From JAWKUK01 sp041398605 (GTDB lineage: Bacteria > Planctomycetota > UBA1135 > GCA-002686595): a stretch of 64,000 nt of DNA. Shown in pieces: positions 25,382-35,474 of the stretch. The position numbers and the translations under genes were made by a program. The stretch lies in the NCBI GenBank assembly GCA_041398605.1, contig JAWKUK010000007.1, positions 186,001-250,000 on the forward strand, given 5' to 3'. How positions within the stretch are numbered: position 1 is the first letter of the stretch; each line of letters begins with the position of its first letter. Under the pieces are notes generated by a model, which searched no databases, was not told where the DNA came from, and saw only the letters and a program-made list of their open reading frames with translations.

Positions 25382-26854
25382 TCATTGGAAGGTGACCGAG
25401 AGGCCGTTCGTGAAGTTCGACGTGCCGACGCCACCGACCGCGTCGCGGTACCAGGCCTGGTAGTTGCGCGTCTCGCCGACCATGACCGACACAAAGCCGT
25501 TCGGGGTCGGAGTCTGCGCGAGGTCCAGCAGGAGCGAGAACTCGCCCGTGGCACCGGAGTTCTTGATCTGACCGGCGCCGACGTAGCGACCGATCAAGCC
25601 GCCGAGGCAAAGGATGCCCTGGCTGCCGCCGGGGTTCGGCGTCATCGCTTGGGTGGTGCTGGTCAGGAAGAAGCCGAAGGCGTTCAACGGGAGGTTCGTC
25701 ACCTCGAGCGTGAGGTCGTTGTTGGCGATGACGGACGACCCGGAGCCGGCGATCGCGCCGGTGTTGCCGGTCGAGTTCGCGTTGGCGGTGCAGTAGTTCG
25801 AACCGACGCCGACCGCGCCGAGCGGGACGATCGAGATGACGTCACCGTTTGCGACGGAGCCGGGCGTGTCGAAGCTCCACTGGGCATCGTTGGTGCCGGT
25901 GCCGGACTGGTAGCCGATGGTCGCGCTGCCGCCGCCGTCGGCGCGGATGCCCTGGATGTCCTGGTACAAGAACTGAGCGAAGGCCGGGCCGCTGGACGGG
26001 ACCTGGACCTGGAAGGTCATGATCTCACCGACGTTCGCCGTACCGAAGAACCCGACGGCTTGCCACTGGATGACGAGGCGGCCCATCGTCTCCTGCCAGT
26101 AGATCTCACCGATCGTTCCGCCGACCGTGTTGACGTCGTCCCAGAACGGCAGCAGCGCCTGCTCGCCATTGAACGCGTTCGTGGAGGGGATCGCCGCGTT
26201 GCCGAAGCCGAGCTCCGTCGCCGTCCCCATGAAGCGCACGCCGCCGTTGCTGCCGACGCGGGCGATGCCGACCGGGAGCAGCGCGTTGCCGATCGTCGTC
26301 GGGATGTCGACCTCGCCGTCGTCCGTCAGGCTCAGCGGCGTCCCGGTGCCCGAGATGTCGATCCACGTCGCCGGGAGCGTGTCCACGACGCCGACCGGGG
26401 GCTGCATCGGGGGCGGCGCAGACTCCGTCAGGAGGATGGTGCCGATGCCGGAGACGCTGTTGTAGCCGCCCACGCGGATGTAGTAGGTCACGCCCGGCGC
26501 CGCGACGAAGTTGACCGTGCTCTGGAGAGCGCACGTGTCATCGTTGCAAATGACCGAGTTGAGGCCCGCGCAGTTGCCGTCGAAGACCTCTAGCACGGTG
26601 TCAAAGCTCGTCCCGCATGTGTCGACCGAGACCTGCGCGCCGGCCGCGTTCGAGTAGGTGTACCAAAGGTCGAAGCCAACGTTGAACCCGCAGCCCCACG
26701 GCTCGACGCTGGTCGAAGCCAGGGTGTTGTCGAACACGGTCGGCGTGTTGACGGGCATCACGCTCGCGGTCGAGCACTCGTCGTTCTGAGCGGATGCGAC
26801 ACCAGCGGTCGCGAGGGCAAGCGCTGCAGCGCGCTGAATCGAGTTGAAATTCAT
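25382..26854 (-). CDS. Secreted tail-domain protein with N-terminal PPC/CUB-like module
   Basis: The protein has 490 residues from the ATG at 26854, chosen because it opens a signal peptide cut after ASA. Residues about 22-150 resemble a bacterial pre-peptidase or CUB-like beta-sandwich (NDECSTA, GFDLWYTYSNAAG, VCNDDTCA-like cysteines, YYIRVGGYNSVSG). Residues about 160-345 form a second beta-rich region (GGVRFMGTATELGFG, LLPFWDDVNT, GRLVIQWQAVGFFG) that recalls nidogen-like or adhesion modules. The tail domain occupies about 352-490 (YCTANANSTGN, NPGGSQGILCLGG, YQAWYRD, TSNFTNGLSVTFQ). It is probably a cell-surface structural or adhesive protein. It lies downstream of, and in the same direction as, the metalloprotease gene. 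Confidence 0.75.
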   Translation of the reverse strand: MNFNSIQRAAALALATAGVASAQNDECSTASVMPVNTPTVFDNTLASTSVEPWGCGFNVGFDLWYTYSNAAGAQVSVDTCGTSFDTVLEVFDGNCAGLNSVICNDDTCALQSTVNFVAAPGVTYYIRVGGYNSVSGIGTILLTESAPPPMQPPVGVVDTLPATWIDISGTGTPLSLTDDGEVDIPTTIGNALLPVGIARVGSNGGVRFMGTATELGFGNAAIPSTNAFNGEQALLPFWDDVNTVGGTIGEIYWQETMGRLVIQWQAVGFFGTANVGEIMTFQVQVPSSGPAFAQFLYQDIQGIRADGGGSATIGYQSGTGTNDAQWSFDTPGSVANGDVISIVPLGAVGVGSNYCTANANSTGNTGAIAGSGSSVIANNDLTLEVTNLPLNAFGFFLTSTTQAMTPNPGGSQGILCLGGLIGRYVGAGQIKNSGATGEFSLLLDLAQTPTPNGFVSVMVGETRNYQAWYRDAVGGVGTSNFTNGLSVTFQ

Positions 26855-27048
26855 GGTCTGGAAAGTAGCTGTGTGCCCCCAAAGGGCGAGGAGAGAAAAG
26901 GAAGGACCCCTGGGCCCCAGCGGTGCAGCGCTGACGTCGCCCGGTGGAAAGGTCCCTGGCCGAGCGACCGAAGGCAAGTCACCTCGTCGATTCGCACGAC
27001 AAAGACGCGCGTCAAGGCTGGAGGTCCAGGAACGGAGCAGTCAGAGTC

Positions 27049-29592
27049 TCATTGGAAGAGGATGCCGACCGCGTCGGTGAAGTTTGAGGTCGGGACCCCG
27101 AGGAGCGAGTCGCGGTACCAGAGCTGGAACCGCCACGTCTCACCTGGGAGCACCACCACGGGCGCGTTCGGCTGTGGGAGACTCGTCAGGTCGACCGGGA
27201 TCGAGACGGTCCCCGTCAGGCCCGAGTTCTGGGTCTGCGCGATGAAGCGGCCATAGGGCGGGTACAGGCAGAGGTGCCCCGACGCGCCGCCCGGGTTCAG
27301 CACCATGCCTGCGTTCGGCGACACGATGAAGTAGCCGTTCGACAAGAGCGGTAGATCGCGGCCGACAAGGACGAGGTCGTTGTCGAGCACGTTCGCCGAG
27401 CCGACTGCCCCAATCAGGCCGGGGACGCCCGTCGAGTTGGAGACCGCTGGGCCACAGAAGTTCGTCCCAGGCGTCGCGCCCTGGCCCGGGTCGATCGCCA
27501 GCGCGTAGGAGTTGCAGTTCGACACCGAACCGGAATAGACCTGCACCTCCACCACCAAGTCACGCGTCAGGACCCCGGCGTTCTGCCACTGAACGACCTC
27601 GTTGTCGGTCGACGAGAAGCCCCGCGCGAGGTAATTGGCGCCGCCGCCGCAGCTCGCGCTCGGATCGTACACGTAGACGTCGATGTCACCGAGCGCATGC
27701 GAGAAGTAGGCGGACACCGAGAGGTTCGCGCCCGGCGCCACCGCCACTTGGAAGAAGTCCGGGTCTTGCTTGGAGACGAACATTCCGAGCTCGAGCCCAG
27801 GCGGCGCCGCGACGGCCTGCGCGCAACTGTCGTTGTCCTCGTACCCGTCATCGAGGATCGACTGACACGGGTCCATTGCGAGGGTCACGCGCAAGTCGTA
27901 GCCAAAACACCCGACGCCCGGGTAGTTGAAGACCTGTGCGACGACATCCACCGGCGAGGCGCTGTTGTTGGCCCAGACGAGCTGCTCATTGTCCGTCGAC
28001 GAGGTGCTCGAGTTCAGGACCGTGTTGCAGGACGCGTTGTACAAGCGCGCATCGATGTCGCCATTCGCGTGCGCGAAGAGCACGTCGACGACGACAGAGC
28101 CTCCGGCCGGGACCGTGATCCGGTAGTGATCGAGGTTGTCGTTGGCGGCCTCCAGCCCCGTCACGAGCCCCTGCGCGAGCGGGCGCGCCGTCCCGCACGT
28201 GTCGTTCGGCTCGAGGGCGTCGGGGAAGCAGACCATCGGTCCGCCCGTGTAAGCCGTCAGGCACGAGCCCTCTGCGCCAGCCCGCATCACGTCCTTGACG
28301 GTCGGATGGAAGTAGGTCGTGATGTTCGCGGTGCCACCCGAGCACAGGTGGCAGTAGCTCATGATCGTGCCCGTGTTCGTGCACTGCTGCGAGGTCTGGC
28401 AGTTGCCGAAATAGGCGCTCGGCGCGCACCGATCGAGCGGGGTCGGACAGTATCCGTGTGTATGTCCAGTGCCGAACTGGTGCCCCATCTCGTGCGAGAA
28501 CACGATGAAGTCCCAATTCCCAGAGCCCTGAGAGACGGGGAAGTTCACGCCGCCATTGACGCCCGTACTCGCGGCAAAACCGTAGCTCTGGCTGCAGAGG
28601 ACGTTGACCCAAGCGACGCCGCCCCCAAGGCCCGCGCCGCTGATGATGTGGCCGATGTTCGCGCCCGCAGGGATGTTTCCGGCCCAAGCGTTGCGGAGCT
28701 CGCCAAGCAGATCGCCGGACGAATACTGCGCGGGGTCATCCCCCGCGATCCACGGATCATTGTTTTGGGTATAGAACTGGAGGTACGGGTAAGTGATGAC
28801 GACGTCGATCTCTGTGCGGTAGCGATCGCTGACCGCGGCCAGCAGTTGCATCACGTAATTCTGCGCAGCGTTGAGGTTGCCGAAGCGCTGGTAGTACTGG
28901 TAGTCCGTTTCGACGGCGACCTTGCACTCGAGCGTGACCCCAGGCCCGCCGAGGGCTTGACTCGTGACGCCACCCGTTGGATTGGCGAGCGCCGGCCCAA
29001 GGGCGCCGAGCCCTGCCTGCATGCGGTCGGCGAGGCAATAGACCGAGTACCGCGGGTCGCTCAAGTCCGCGAACGCGGACTCAGCCCACATCCGCGACGC
29101 CGGGGCGTCCCAGGACCCGCCAGCAGGCGCGAACGAGCTGAGCTGCCAGACCTCGCCGTTCGAACGGACCCAGCCATAGGAGCCCGCGGTCGCGAGGCCC
29201 AAGTGCACTTCGGAGCCCGCTTCACCGAGGACCGCGCCGCGCCAGACCGAGAGGTCGCGCGCGTCCCAAGCCGCCATGGGCTTGCCGTCGACCTGGACGC
29301 CGACCTTCTCGAAGTCGAACTCGATGCGCTGCAACGTGAGGTCGATCACGCGCCCGTCTGGGAGCTCGACGCCGACCAGCTCGAGCGCGTCGTACGCAGC
29401 CAGCGCCGCGAGCTCGCCCGCCCGCGGCGTCAGCTCGAAGGACCCGAACGCGCCGGCGCGCGCGGCGACGTCGAAGGGGAAGGGCGCAACGTGCTGCGCA
29501 GAGGCCAGGTTCCCGGCTGTTGAGACGCAGAGCGCGCCAAACATGAGCGACGCACGGGATGCGGGGCGCAGCGACGGGGTTCGAGATCGCAT
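27049..29592 (-). CDS. Secreted reprolysin-like (M12) metalloprotease with two PPC domains and tail domain
   Basis: The protein has 847 residues from the ATG at 29592. A signal peptide ends near ASA, followed by a ~200-residue propeptide-like region. The catalytic domain contains the zinc motif HEMGHQFGTGH near 365-375 and, downstream, a Met-turn in TIMSYCHLC, both diagnostic of metzincins of the M12B/reprolysin kind. Two bacterial pre-peptidase C-terminal domains follow, starting near LEPNDTCGTA and YEDNDSCAQA. The final ~140 residues are the shared tail (NFCGPAVSNSTG, NPGGASGHLCL, FQLWYRDS, TSNFTD). It is an extracellular endopeptidase. An alternative ATG at 29637 adds 15 residues. It probably shares a transcription unit with the gene downstream at 25382. 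Confidence 0.87.
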   Translation of the reverse strand: MRSRTPSLRPASRASLMFGALCVSTAGNLASAQHVAPFPFDVAARAGAFGSFELTPRAGELAALAAYDALELVGVELPDGRVIDLTLQRIEFDFEKVGVQVDGKPMAAWDARDLSVWRGAVLGEAGSEVHLGLATAGSYGWVRSNGEVWQLSSFAPAGGSWDAPASRMWAESAFADLSDPRYSVYCLADRMQAGLGALGPALANPTGGVTSQALGGPGVTLECKVAVETDYQYYQRFGNLNAAQNYVMQLLAAVSDRYRTEIDVVITYPYLQFYTQNNDPWIAGDDPAQYSSGDLLGELRNAWAGNIPAGANIGHIISGAGLGGGVAWVNVLCSQSYGFAASTGVNGGVNFPVSQGSGNWDFIVFSHEMGHQFGTGHTHGYCPTPLDRCAPSAYFGNCQTSQQCTNTGTIMSYCHLCSGGTANITTYFHPTVKDVMRAGAEGSCLTAYTGGPMVCFPDALEPNDTCGTARPLAQGLVTGLEAANDNLDHYRITVPAGGSVVVDVLFAHANGDIDARLYNASCNTVLNSSTSSTDNEQLVWANNSASPVDVVAQVFNYPGVGCFGYDLRVTLAMDPCQSILDDGYEDNDSCAQAVAAPPGLELGMFVSKQDPDFFQVAVAPGANLSVSAYFSHALGDIDVYVYDPSASCGGGANYLARGFSSTDNEVVQWQNAGVLTRDLVVEVQVYSGSVSNCNSYALAIDPGQGATPGTNFCGPAVSNSTGVPGLIGAVGSANVLDNDLVLVGRDLPLLSNGYFIVSPNAGMVLNPGGASGHLCLYPPYGRFIAQTQNSGLTGTVSIPVDLTSLPQPNAPVVVLPGETWRFQLWYRDSLLGVPTSNFTDAVGILFQ

Positions 29593-29888
29593 GGGGTGTT
29601 TGGTCGCAGCTCGATGAGAGAGAAGCACGCGAGCCATTCTATGTGACGAGGGATGAGCCCTCGATGTTCCCATAGTGGCCGCTGGCGATCGGGGGACCGG
29701 GACGTCATGGAGCGCCGCCCGCCACCGGCGCCCGATGGGGCGACGAGGCCTGCCTGGCGCGCCGCACCGCGCGCCTGGGCCGCACCGCAAATCTGAGCCA
29801 CGCCAGCGCGGACGGAGCCGCGCCGCTCACGGGGCGGTTCTGACGGTCCCAACTTGGCCCGCGCGCCGCGGGACGCGACGATCCCGGA

Positions 29889-31085
29889 ATGGACCGCCCC
29901 CGGCCCCGCGACCTCTCACTCGCCATCGCGCTCGGCCTCTGCGCGGCCGCGGCGGTCGTCGCGTGCTTGTACCCGGGGCCGCCGACCCTCTGGCACAGGC
30001 TCGACTTCAACGGCGCACCGTTCGAGGACTTCATCGGGCCCTATTTCGAGACCGCGCGCGCCTTCCCCGACGCCGACCTCCCGGCGGCGGGGTTCCAGTA
30101 CCCGGCGTTCTTCGCGCTCCTGCTCGCGCCGCTCGCGCGGCTCGGGCCGACCATCGGATCCTACGCTTGGCTCGCGCTCGAGCTCATCGCAACAACGCTC
30201 GTCATCGCGGCGCCGCTCCTCCTCGCTGCGCCGCGACGCGCGCGCGAAGCGGGCGCCTACGTATTCGCTGCCGGCCTGTCGCACCCGCTCGCGCACAACC
30301 TGTATTGGGGACAGGTGAGCACGCCGCTCACGCTGGCGCTCCTCTGCGCGACTTGGGCGGCCGCGCGCGAACGTCCGCGGCTGGGCGCTTGCATCATCGG
30401 CTTCGCCGCCGCCGTCAAGTTGGTCCCGGGGCTCTTCCTCATGGGTCCGCTTGTGCGAGGCAAGCGCGGCGACGCATGCATCGGTGGCGTGGTAGCGCTC
30501 GCGCTGATCACTGTCCCGCCGCTCGCGCTCCTCGGCTGGGACCGCTTCGTCGCGTTCCACATCGAGGTCTTCACGCGGCTCGCGCGGCTCGGCGCCGCGG
30601 TGGTCGACGCCGAGGGTGGGCGCGGCAGCCAGGACCTCGCCGCCGCCACGGCGCGCGCGCTCTCTAGTTGGCTCCCCATCGGCGCCGGCGTCGGGTTCGC
30701 GCTCGGCCGAGCCGCGGGGCTGTCGCTCGCAGTCGCGCTGCTGGCGCGCTTGAGGCACGAGCGCGATCCGGGCCTGTGCTTCGCGTCCCTCTCGCTGCTG
30801 GCGCCGCTCCTGATCGCCCCGACGTGGTCGCACGGGCTCGCGTTCGTGCCCGCGGCCGCCTGGTTCGTGTGGCGCGACCCACGGGGTAACCCATGGTCCC
30901 GCGCGAGCGCGGGGCTCGCGCTCACCCTGACGTCGCTGCCGTTGCACGCGGCGTTCAGTGACCCCGACGCCTACGCCCGCAGCGGCCTGGGCGCGCTCGC
31001 GACGTGCGCACTGACGGTCGGCGTTTTGGCGCGCCGGGGCGACTCGCCTCGCGCGGTCGCTGACCGGCATGGGCCCCTCGGGTAG
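29889..31085 (+). CDS. GT87-family (DUF2029) integral membrane glycosyltransferase
   Basis: The product has 398 residues with roughly ten hydrophobic segments and a large periplasmic loop early on (FEDFIGPYF, then GFQYPAFFALLLAPLA). The GT87 core is visible in NLYWGQVSTPLTLALL and in AAVKLVPGLFLMGPL, the pattern of polyprenyl-phosphate-mannose-dependent transferases. The donor and acceptor are not determinable. The 296 bases before it (29593-29888), between divergent genes, hold no other coding signal that I can see. It ends three bases before the 3' end of a convergent tRNA gene. Confidence 0.75.
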   Translation: MDRPRPRDLSLAIALGLCAAAAVVACLYPGPPTLWHRLDFNGAPFEDFIGPYFETARAFPDADLPAAGFQYPAFFALLLAPLARLGPTIGSYAWLALELIATTLVIAAPLLLAAPRRAREAGAYVFAAGLSHPLAHNLYWGQVSTPLTLALLCATWAAARERPRLGACIIGFAAAVKLVPGLFLMGPLVRGKRGDACIGGVVALALITVPPLALLGWDRFVAFHIEVFTRLARLGAAVVDAEGGRGSQDLAAATARALSSWLPIGAGVGFALGRAAGLSLAVALLARLRHERDPGLCFASLSLLAPLLIAPTWSHGLAFVPAAAWFVWRDPRGNPWSRASAGLALTLTSLPLHAAFSDPDAYARSGLGALATCALTVGVLARRGDSPRAVADRHGPLG

Positions 31086-31087
31086 GT

Positions 31088-31164
31088 TGGTGGGCCCTGT
31101 GGGACTCGAACCCACGACCAAGCGATTATGAGTCGCGTGCTCTAACCGACTGAGCTAAGGGCCC
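31088..31164 (-). tRNA. tRNA with CAT anticodon, probably tRNA-Ile2 (lysidine-modified)
   Basis: The reverse strand folds into a full cloverleaf. It has acceptor GGGCCCT/AGGGCCC, D-arm GCTC/GAGC, anticodon loop CTCATAA, T-arm GTGGG/CCCAC, discriminator A and an encoded CCA (77 bases). The anticodon-arm sequence GCGACTCATAATCGC and the following TTGGTCG match bacterial tRNA-Ile2 rather than elongator tRNA-Met. I therefore infer that C34 is changed to lysidine by TilS to read AUA. The first anticodon-stem pair (C27-U43) is a mismatch. Confidence 0.9.
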
Positions 31165-31239
31165 TCCGCCCGGAGGCGGGGGGAGAGGGTAGCGCGACCC
31201 TGGGCGCCGTGGGGCGGGATTCCCTATGCTCGTCTCCCC

Positions 31240-31785
31240 ATGAGCGCCCCCACCATCGATATCGAAGCCGAGTTCCAAGGGCTCGAGCGCGCCCTCGACG
31301 CCTACGACGCGCTGCGCGCGCGCCTCGGCGAGCGCGAACACACCAGCGCGGCAGACGTCTCCGGCTGGTCGGTCGCTCAACACCTCTTCCACATCGCCCT
31401 CGCGACGGACCTCGCGCTGCGCCACGTGCGCTCGCTGTGCGACGGCAAGGGACGGCTGATCGCGGCCGAGGGCGAGCTCGGCGAACGCGCGGCGCAGGTC
31501 CTTGCCTCTGAGCGCACGCGGCGCGGCGTCGCCGAAGCGCCGCGGATGGTCCGCCCAGGGGACGACGTGAACCCGCAGTTCCTGACCAACGAGCTGCGCG
31601 GCGCGCGCGAGGGGGTCGCAGCATTGCGCGCCCGCGCGAGCGAGCTCAGCGCAGCGGCCGGCTGGATCCCACACCAAGAGCTCGGCCCGCTCAACGCCAC
31701 GCACTGGCTGCGCTTCGCGCGCCTCCACGCGGAGCACCACCTCGCGATCGCAGCCGAGGTCGCAGACGCTGTCTCGGCGAGTTAG
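31240..31785 (+). CDS. DinB-superfamily (DUF1569-like) protein
   Basis: The product has 181 residues, cytosolic and mostly helical. The DinB four-helix-bundle pattern is visible in GWSVAQHLFHIALATDLALRH and a C-terminal HWLRFARLHAEHHLAIA. The His residues of these two segments form the usual metal site. The family includes thiol-dependent transferases and many uncharacterised members, so the reaction is unknown. It is the first of two DinB-type proteins in the window (the other is at 53141). Confidence 0.7.
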   Translation: MSAPTIDIEAEFQGLERALDAYDALRARLGEREHTSAADVSGWSVAQHLFHIALATDLALRHVRSLCDGKGRLIAAEGELGERAAQVLASERTRRGVAEAPRMVRPGDDVNPQFLTNELRGAREGVAALRARASELSAAAGWIPHQELGPLNATHWLRFARLHAEHHLAIAAEVADAVSAS

Positions 31786-31798
31786 AGCGGCGCGGCCC

Positions 31799-32017
31799 TC
31801 AGAGGTCGAAGTGCAGCGCGAGCATCAGGCCGCCCAGGATCGCGCCGCCGATGCCCCAGAGCGCGAGCGGCCCGGAGACGACGTAGGGGTCCACCATCAA
31901 CAGGAGCCCCGCGACGAGCTGCGGCGTGCGCGCTTCGTTCTTGCCGTAGAGGTAGAGCCCAAAGCCCAGCGAGCCCGTCACAAGCGACGCGACGATCGTC
32001 CCGAGGGAGAAGTCCAT
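31799..32017 (-). CDS. Small two-helix membrane protein
   Basis: The product has 72 residues: a first hydrophobic helix (IVASLVTGSLGFGLYLYG), a short basic loop (KNEARTPQ), a second segment (LVAGLLLMVDPYVVSG) and a third (LALWGIGGAILGGLMLAL). The GFGLYLYGKxxARxPQLxxG pattern recurs in small bacterial proteins often labelled 'amino acid transport protein', with no experimental basis that I know of. It lies 13 bases from the stop of the convergent DinB-type gene. Confidence 0.65.
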   Translation of the reverse strand: MDFSLGTIVASLVTGSLGFGLYLYGKNEARTPQLVAGLLLMVDPYVVSGPLALWGIGGAILGGLMLALHFDL

Positions 32018-32077
32018 GCAGCGCTCTTCGGAGCGCCGCAGCGCGCGCCAGCATGCACAGCCGCGGATTCCCGGCCT

Positions 32078-32094
32078 TGCCCCAGGGTGGGGCA
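32078..32094 (-). terminator. Hairpin after rtcA
   Basis: TGCCCCA (32078-32084) pairs with TGGGGCA (32088-32094) around a GGG loop, six bases past the rtcA stop codon on the minus strand. It has no strong U-run and is likely the end of the rtcBA transcript. Confidence 0.5.
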
Positions 32095-32099
32095 GGCGG

Positions 32100-33155
32100 T
32101 TACGGCATTCGGCGACCCCTGACCGTAACGATCCCGTCGTCCCCCACAGTGACCGCGCCCGGCAGGAAGCGCTCGATCACCTGCGCGTTCGTCCGCGCGT
32201 GCGACGTCAGGCGCGTCGTGCGATAGCGGCCCCCAGCGAGCAGCGCCATCGGCAGCATCAGCTGGTCCGCGAGGTGCTCGCACACCGGCGCGTCGCTCGC
32301 GAGGTAGCGCTGCACGTCGCGCGCGACGAGCCCGCCGATGCGCTCCGAGCGCACCCCCTTGGCGCCAAAGGCGGTGAAGACCGCTGTGACGTGGTCGCTC
32401 TCGAGCTCGACCGAGACGACGTTGCCCGGGCCCGCGGAGTCCGTGACCTCACGCACGTTGCAACACGTGTCCGGCCAATGGGTCTTGCGCTGCAGCGCCG
32501 CCCATTCGCGCGCTGCGACCCCGCCAGGAACGCCCGCCAGCGCGATCTCGACGCGCGGGCGTCGGGCCTCGCCCCGCTGCAATAGCTCGAACGCAACGGG
32601 AGCGGCCGCGGGCTCGATGCGCACGCGCATCCGGCCGCCGCCGGCTGGCGCGAAGCCGTGCCGCTCGAGGGTCAGCTCCAACCGCCCGCCCATGCGCGCG
32701 ACCTGTGGGGCGAACGAGCGCGCGACGAAGTCGAAGGACGGCGCGAGCGGATTGTGGGTGCCGCCCTCGAGCAGGAGGTCCGAGGGACCGTCTGCCAACA
32801 GGAGCGGCGCGAGCACGGTCTGCAGCACGAGCGTCGTGCTGCCAGCCGAGCCCACCGCGAAGCGATACGAGCCAGCATGGACACGGCCGCCCGCGGCGGG
32901 CCAAAGCTCCACGGCAGCGCTGCCGAGCGCGACGCCGCTGTGGCCGACAGCGTCGTCGCCGCCGGCCACCTCGAGGGCCGCGCGCACGGCGGTCAGGTGT
33001 TGGCGCTTCAGGCCCGGGCTCTTGCGGTTGGCGCGAATGTGCTCGATGCGCACAGGCCGCCCCAAGGCGACGGCGAGCGCGACGCTCGTCCGCAGCACTT
33101 GTCCGCCGCCCTCGCCCTCGCGGCCATCGATCACGATCAAGTCTTGATCACTCAT
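32100..33155 (-). CDS. rtcA: RNA 3'-terminal phosphate cyclase RtcA
   Basis: The protein has 351 residues, close to the family norm. It converts RNA 3'-phosphates (or 2'-phosphates) to 2',3'-cyclic phosphates with ATP. Signatures include IDGREGEGGGQVLRTS at the N-terminus, IRANRKSPGLKRQH, the GGTHNP loop, and EHLADQLMLPMALLAGG near the C-terminus, which carries the His that is adenylated in characterised RtcA. The ATG at 33155 is preferred over the adjacent GTG at 33158. It lies 42 bases downstream of rtcB and is presumably co-transcribed from the sigma-54 type promoter at 34472. Confidence 0.95.
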   Translation of the reverse strand: MSDQDLIVIDGREGEGGGQVLRTSVALAVALGRPVRIEHIRANRKSPGLKRQHLTAVRAALEVAGGDDAVGHSGVALGSAAVELWPAAGGRVHAGSYRFAVGSAGSTTLVLQTVLAPLLLADGPSDLLLEGGTHNPLAPSFDFVARSFAPQVARMGGRLELTLERHGFAPAGGGRMRVRIEPAAAPVAFELLQRGEARRPRVEIALAGVPGGVAAREWAALQRKTHWPDTCCNVREVTDSAGPGNVVSVELESDHVTAVFTAFGAKGVRSERIGGLVARDVQRYLASDAPVCEHLADQLMLPMALLAGGRYRTTRLTSHARTNAQVIERFLPGAVTVGDDGIVTVRGRRMP

Positions 33156-33197
33156 CACGGCCCCCGCCTGGGCTCCACTGCGCGACGCGCCGAACGG

Positions 33198-34430
<1,233 letters not shown>

Positions 34431-34471
34431 GTGTCGCTCCTGGCGCGCACTTGCGGCGCCGCTCCCCCTGC

Positions 34472-34486
34472 GCGAAGGGCGTGCCA
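34472..34486 (-). promoter_or_regulatory. Sigma-54 type (-24/-12) promoter for rtcBA
   Basis: The minus strand reads TGGCACGCCCTTCGC. The -24 element (TGGCACG) is exact. The -12 element is TCGC against the consensus TTGC, and the invariant GG and GC pairs are separated by the required ten bases. It lies 42 bases upstream of the rtcB start, giving a leader of about 30 bases. RtcR, a sigma-54 activator, is encoded nearby, so this is very likely its target promoter. Confidence 0.75.
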
Positions 34487-34563
34487 GGGCCTCGATCGAC
34501 GCTGCGAGACAAGCATAAAACCCTGCCCCCCAGGCAGTTACGCGCACAGGGCGAGCCAAACGG

Positions 34564-34595
34564 CGCCGGGGGCTCCCGCGTGGGCGCCCCCGGCG
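34564..34595 (-). terminator. GC-rich hairpin separating the triple-Cys-motif gene from rtcBA
   Basis: CGCCGGGGGC (34564-34573) pairs with GCCCCCGGCG (34586-34595), and the inner CCC/GGG extends the stem. It is positioned about 60 bases beyond the stop of the minus-strand gene at 34656 and upstream of the rtcB promoter, so it could stop read-through. There is no long U-tract. Confidence 0.5.
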
Positions 34596-34655
34596 TCGAT
34601 ACTCAGCTATAAGATCCTATCCGCCAGGATCCGACCCTCAGCCAATCGTGGGCGC

Positions 34656-35474
34656 TCACTCGCCCTTCTTCTCGCCGTGCTTCTCCCCGTGCTCGTGGCC
34701 CGCGCCCTCGGCTGCGCCCTTGGCCGGCGCCGCGCCACCGGTGGCCGCCGCGCGGGCCGCGTCGATGGCAACGATGTACTCGTACGGGTTCTCGAGCACC
34801 TTCGCCTTGCAGCGCGCGCAGCACGTGCGAACGAGGCGCCCGGCGACGACAAACTGCTCGGAGTCCGCGCTGACCTCAGCCTTCGGGTTCACAACGCAGG
34901 TCCCGACGGGGTAGGCCTTCGCCTGGCTCTTCAGCACCTCGGCGTCGAGGAGCGCGGCGTACTTGCCTGGGTCGGCCTTCACGGCCTTCGCGCAGCTCGG
35001 GCAGCACACGCGGAAGAGGCGGTTCTGGACGACGACTTCGGTCGCCGTGTCCTTACCGTCCGCGTCGAACAGCGCCTCACCCGAGATGACACACGTCTTC
35101 ATCGGATAGATCGGCCGCTGCTGGTCCGCGTGCGCGGCATTGACCTTTTCGACCCACTTCGCGGGGTCCTTGGCGACGACATCACCGCACCCGCCGCAGC
35201 AGAACTTCAGCTCTTGGCCCTCGACGACCATGGTCGTACGCGTGCCCTTCACGTCGAGCGGGCGCCACGACGCAGCGCACGTCGCGAGCATGTAGGGCTC
35301 GCCCTTCCACGCCGCCTTGGCGGGGACCGCGGCGTCCTGCTTGGCGTCGGCGTCCTGCGCGGCGACGGGCGCCGCGGCAGCGGTCGAAGCAGGCAACATG
35401 GCCTGGGCCGAAGCAACGACCGACAAGGTCGCACAGGACAAGGCGAGGGCGGTGAGGTGATGCAAGATACGCAT
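34656..35474 (-). CDS. Exported protein with three Cys-Cys-x-x-Cys repeats
   Basis: The product has 272 residues, with a signal peptide cut near ASA. After an Ala-rich spacer the sequence repeats a ~60-residue unit three times. Each unit has a lone Cys in a Tyr-x-x-x-Thr-Cys or Ala-Thr-Cys context, then a strand, then a double-Cys motif (FCCGGC, VCCPSC, TCCARC), followed by a helix ending Asp-Pro-x-x-Tyr/Trp. The unit resembles TRASH/YHS-type metal-binding modules. The C-terminus is rich in His, Glu, Lys and Gly (GHEHGEKHGEKKGE). Periplasmic heavy-metal or copper binding is plausible but inferred. It sits between rtcBA and rtcR, divergent from rtcR, with no obvious functional link to RNA repair. 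Confidence 0.7.
   Translation of the reverse strand: MRILHHLTALALSCATLSVVASAQAMLPASTAAAAPVAAQDADAKQDAAVPAKAAWKGEPYMLATCAASWRPLDVKGTRTTMVVEGQELKFCCGGCGDVVAKDPAKWVEKVNAAHADQQRPIYPMKTCVISGEALFDADGKDTATEVVVQNRLFRVCCPSCAKAVKADPGKYAALLDAEVLKSQAKAYPVGTCVVNPKAEVSADSEQFVVAGRLVRTCCARCKAKVLENPYEYIVAIDAARAAATGGAAPAKGAAEGAGHEHGEKHGEKKGE

Noticed and set aside
29593..29888. A hidden gene in the longest intergenic gap
   Set aside because: No frame on either strand has a convincing start, motif or codon bias; the open frames are shadows reaching into the GT87 or metalloprotease genes.
31088..31164. Elongator tRNA-Met
   Set aside because: The anticodon arm and variable-region sequence match tRNA-Ile2 better than tRNA-Met, although the anticodon is the same.
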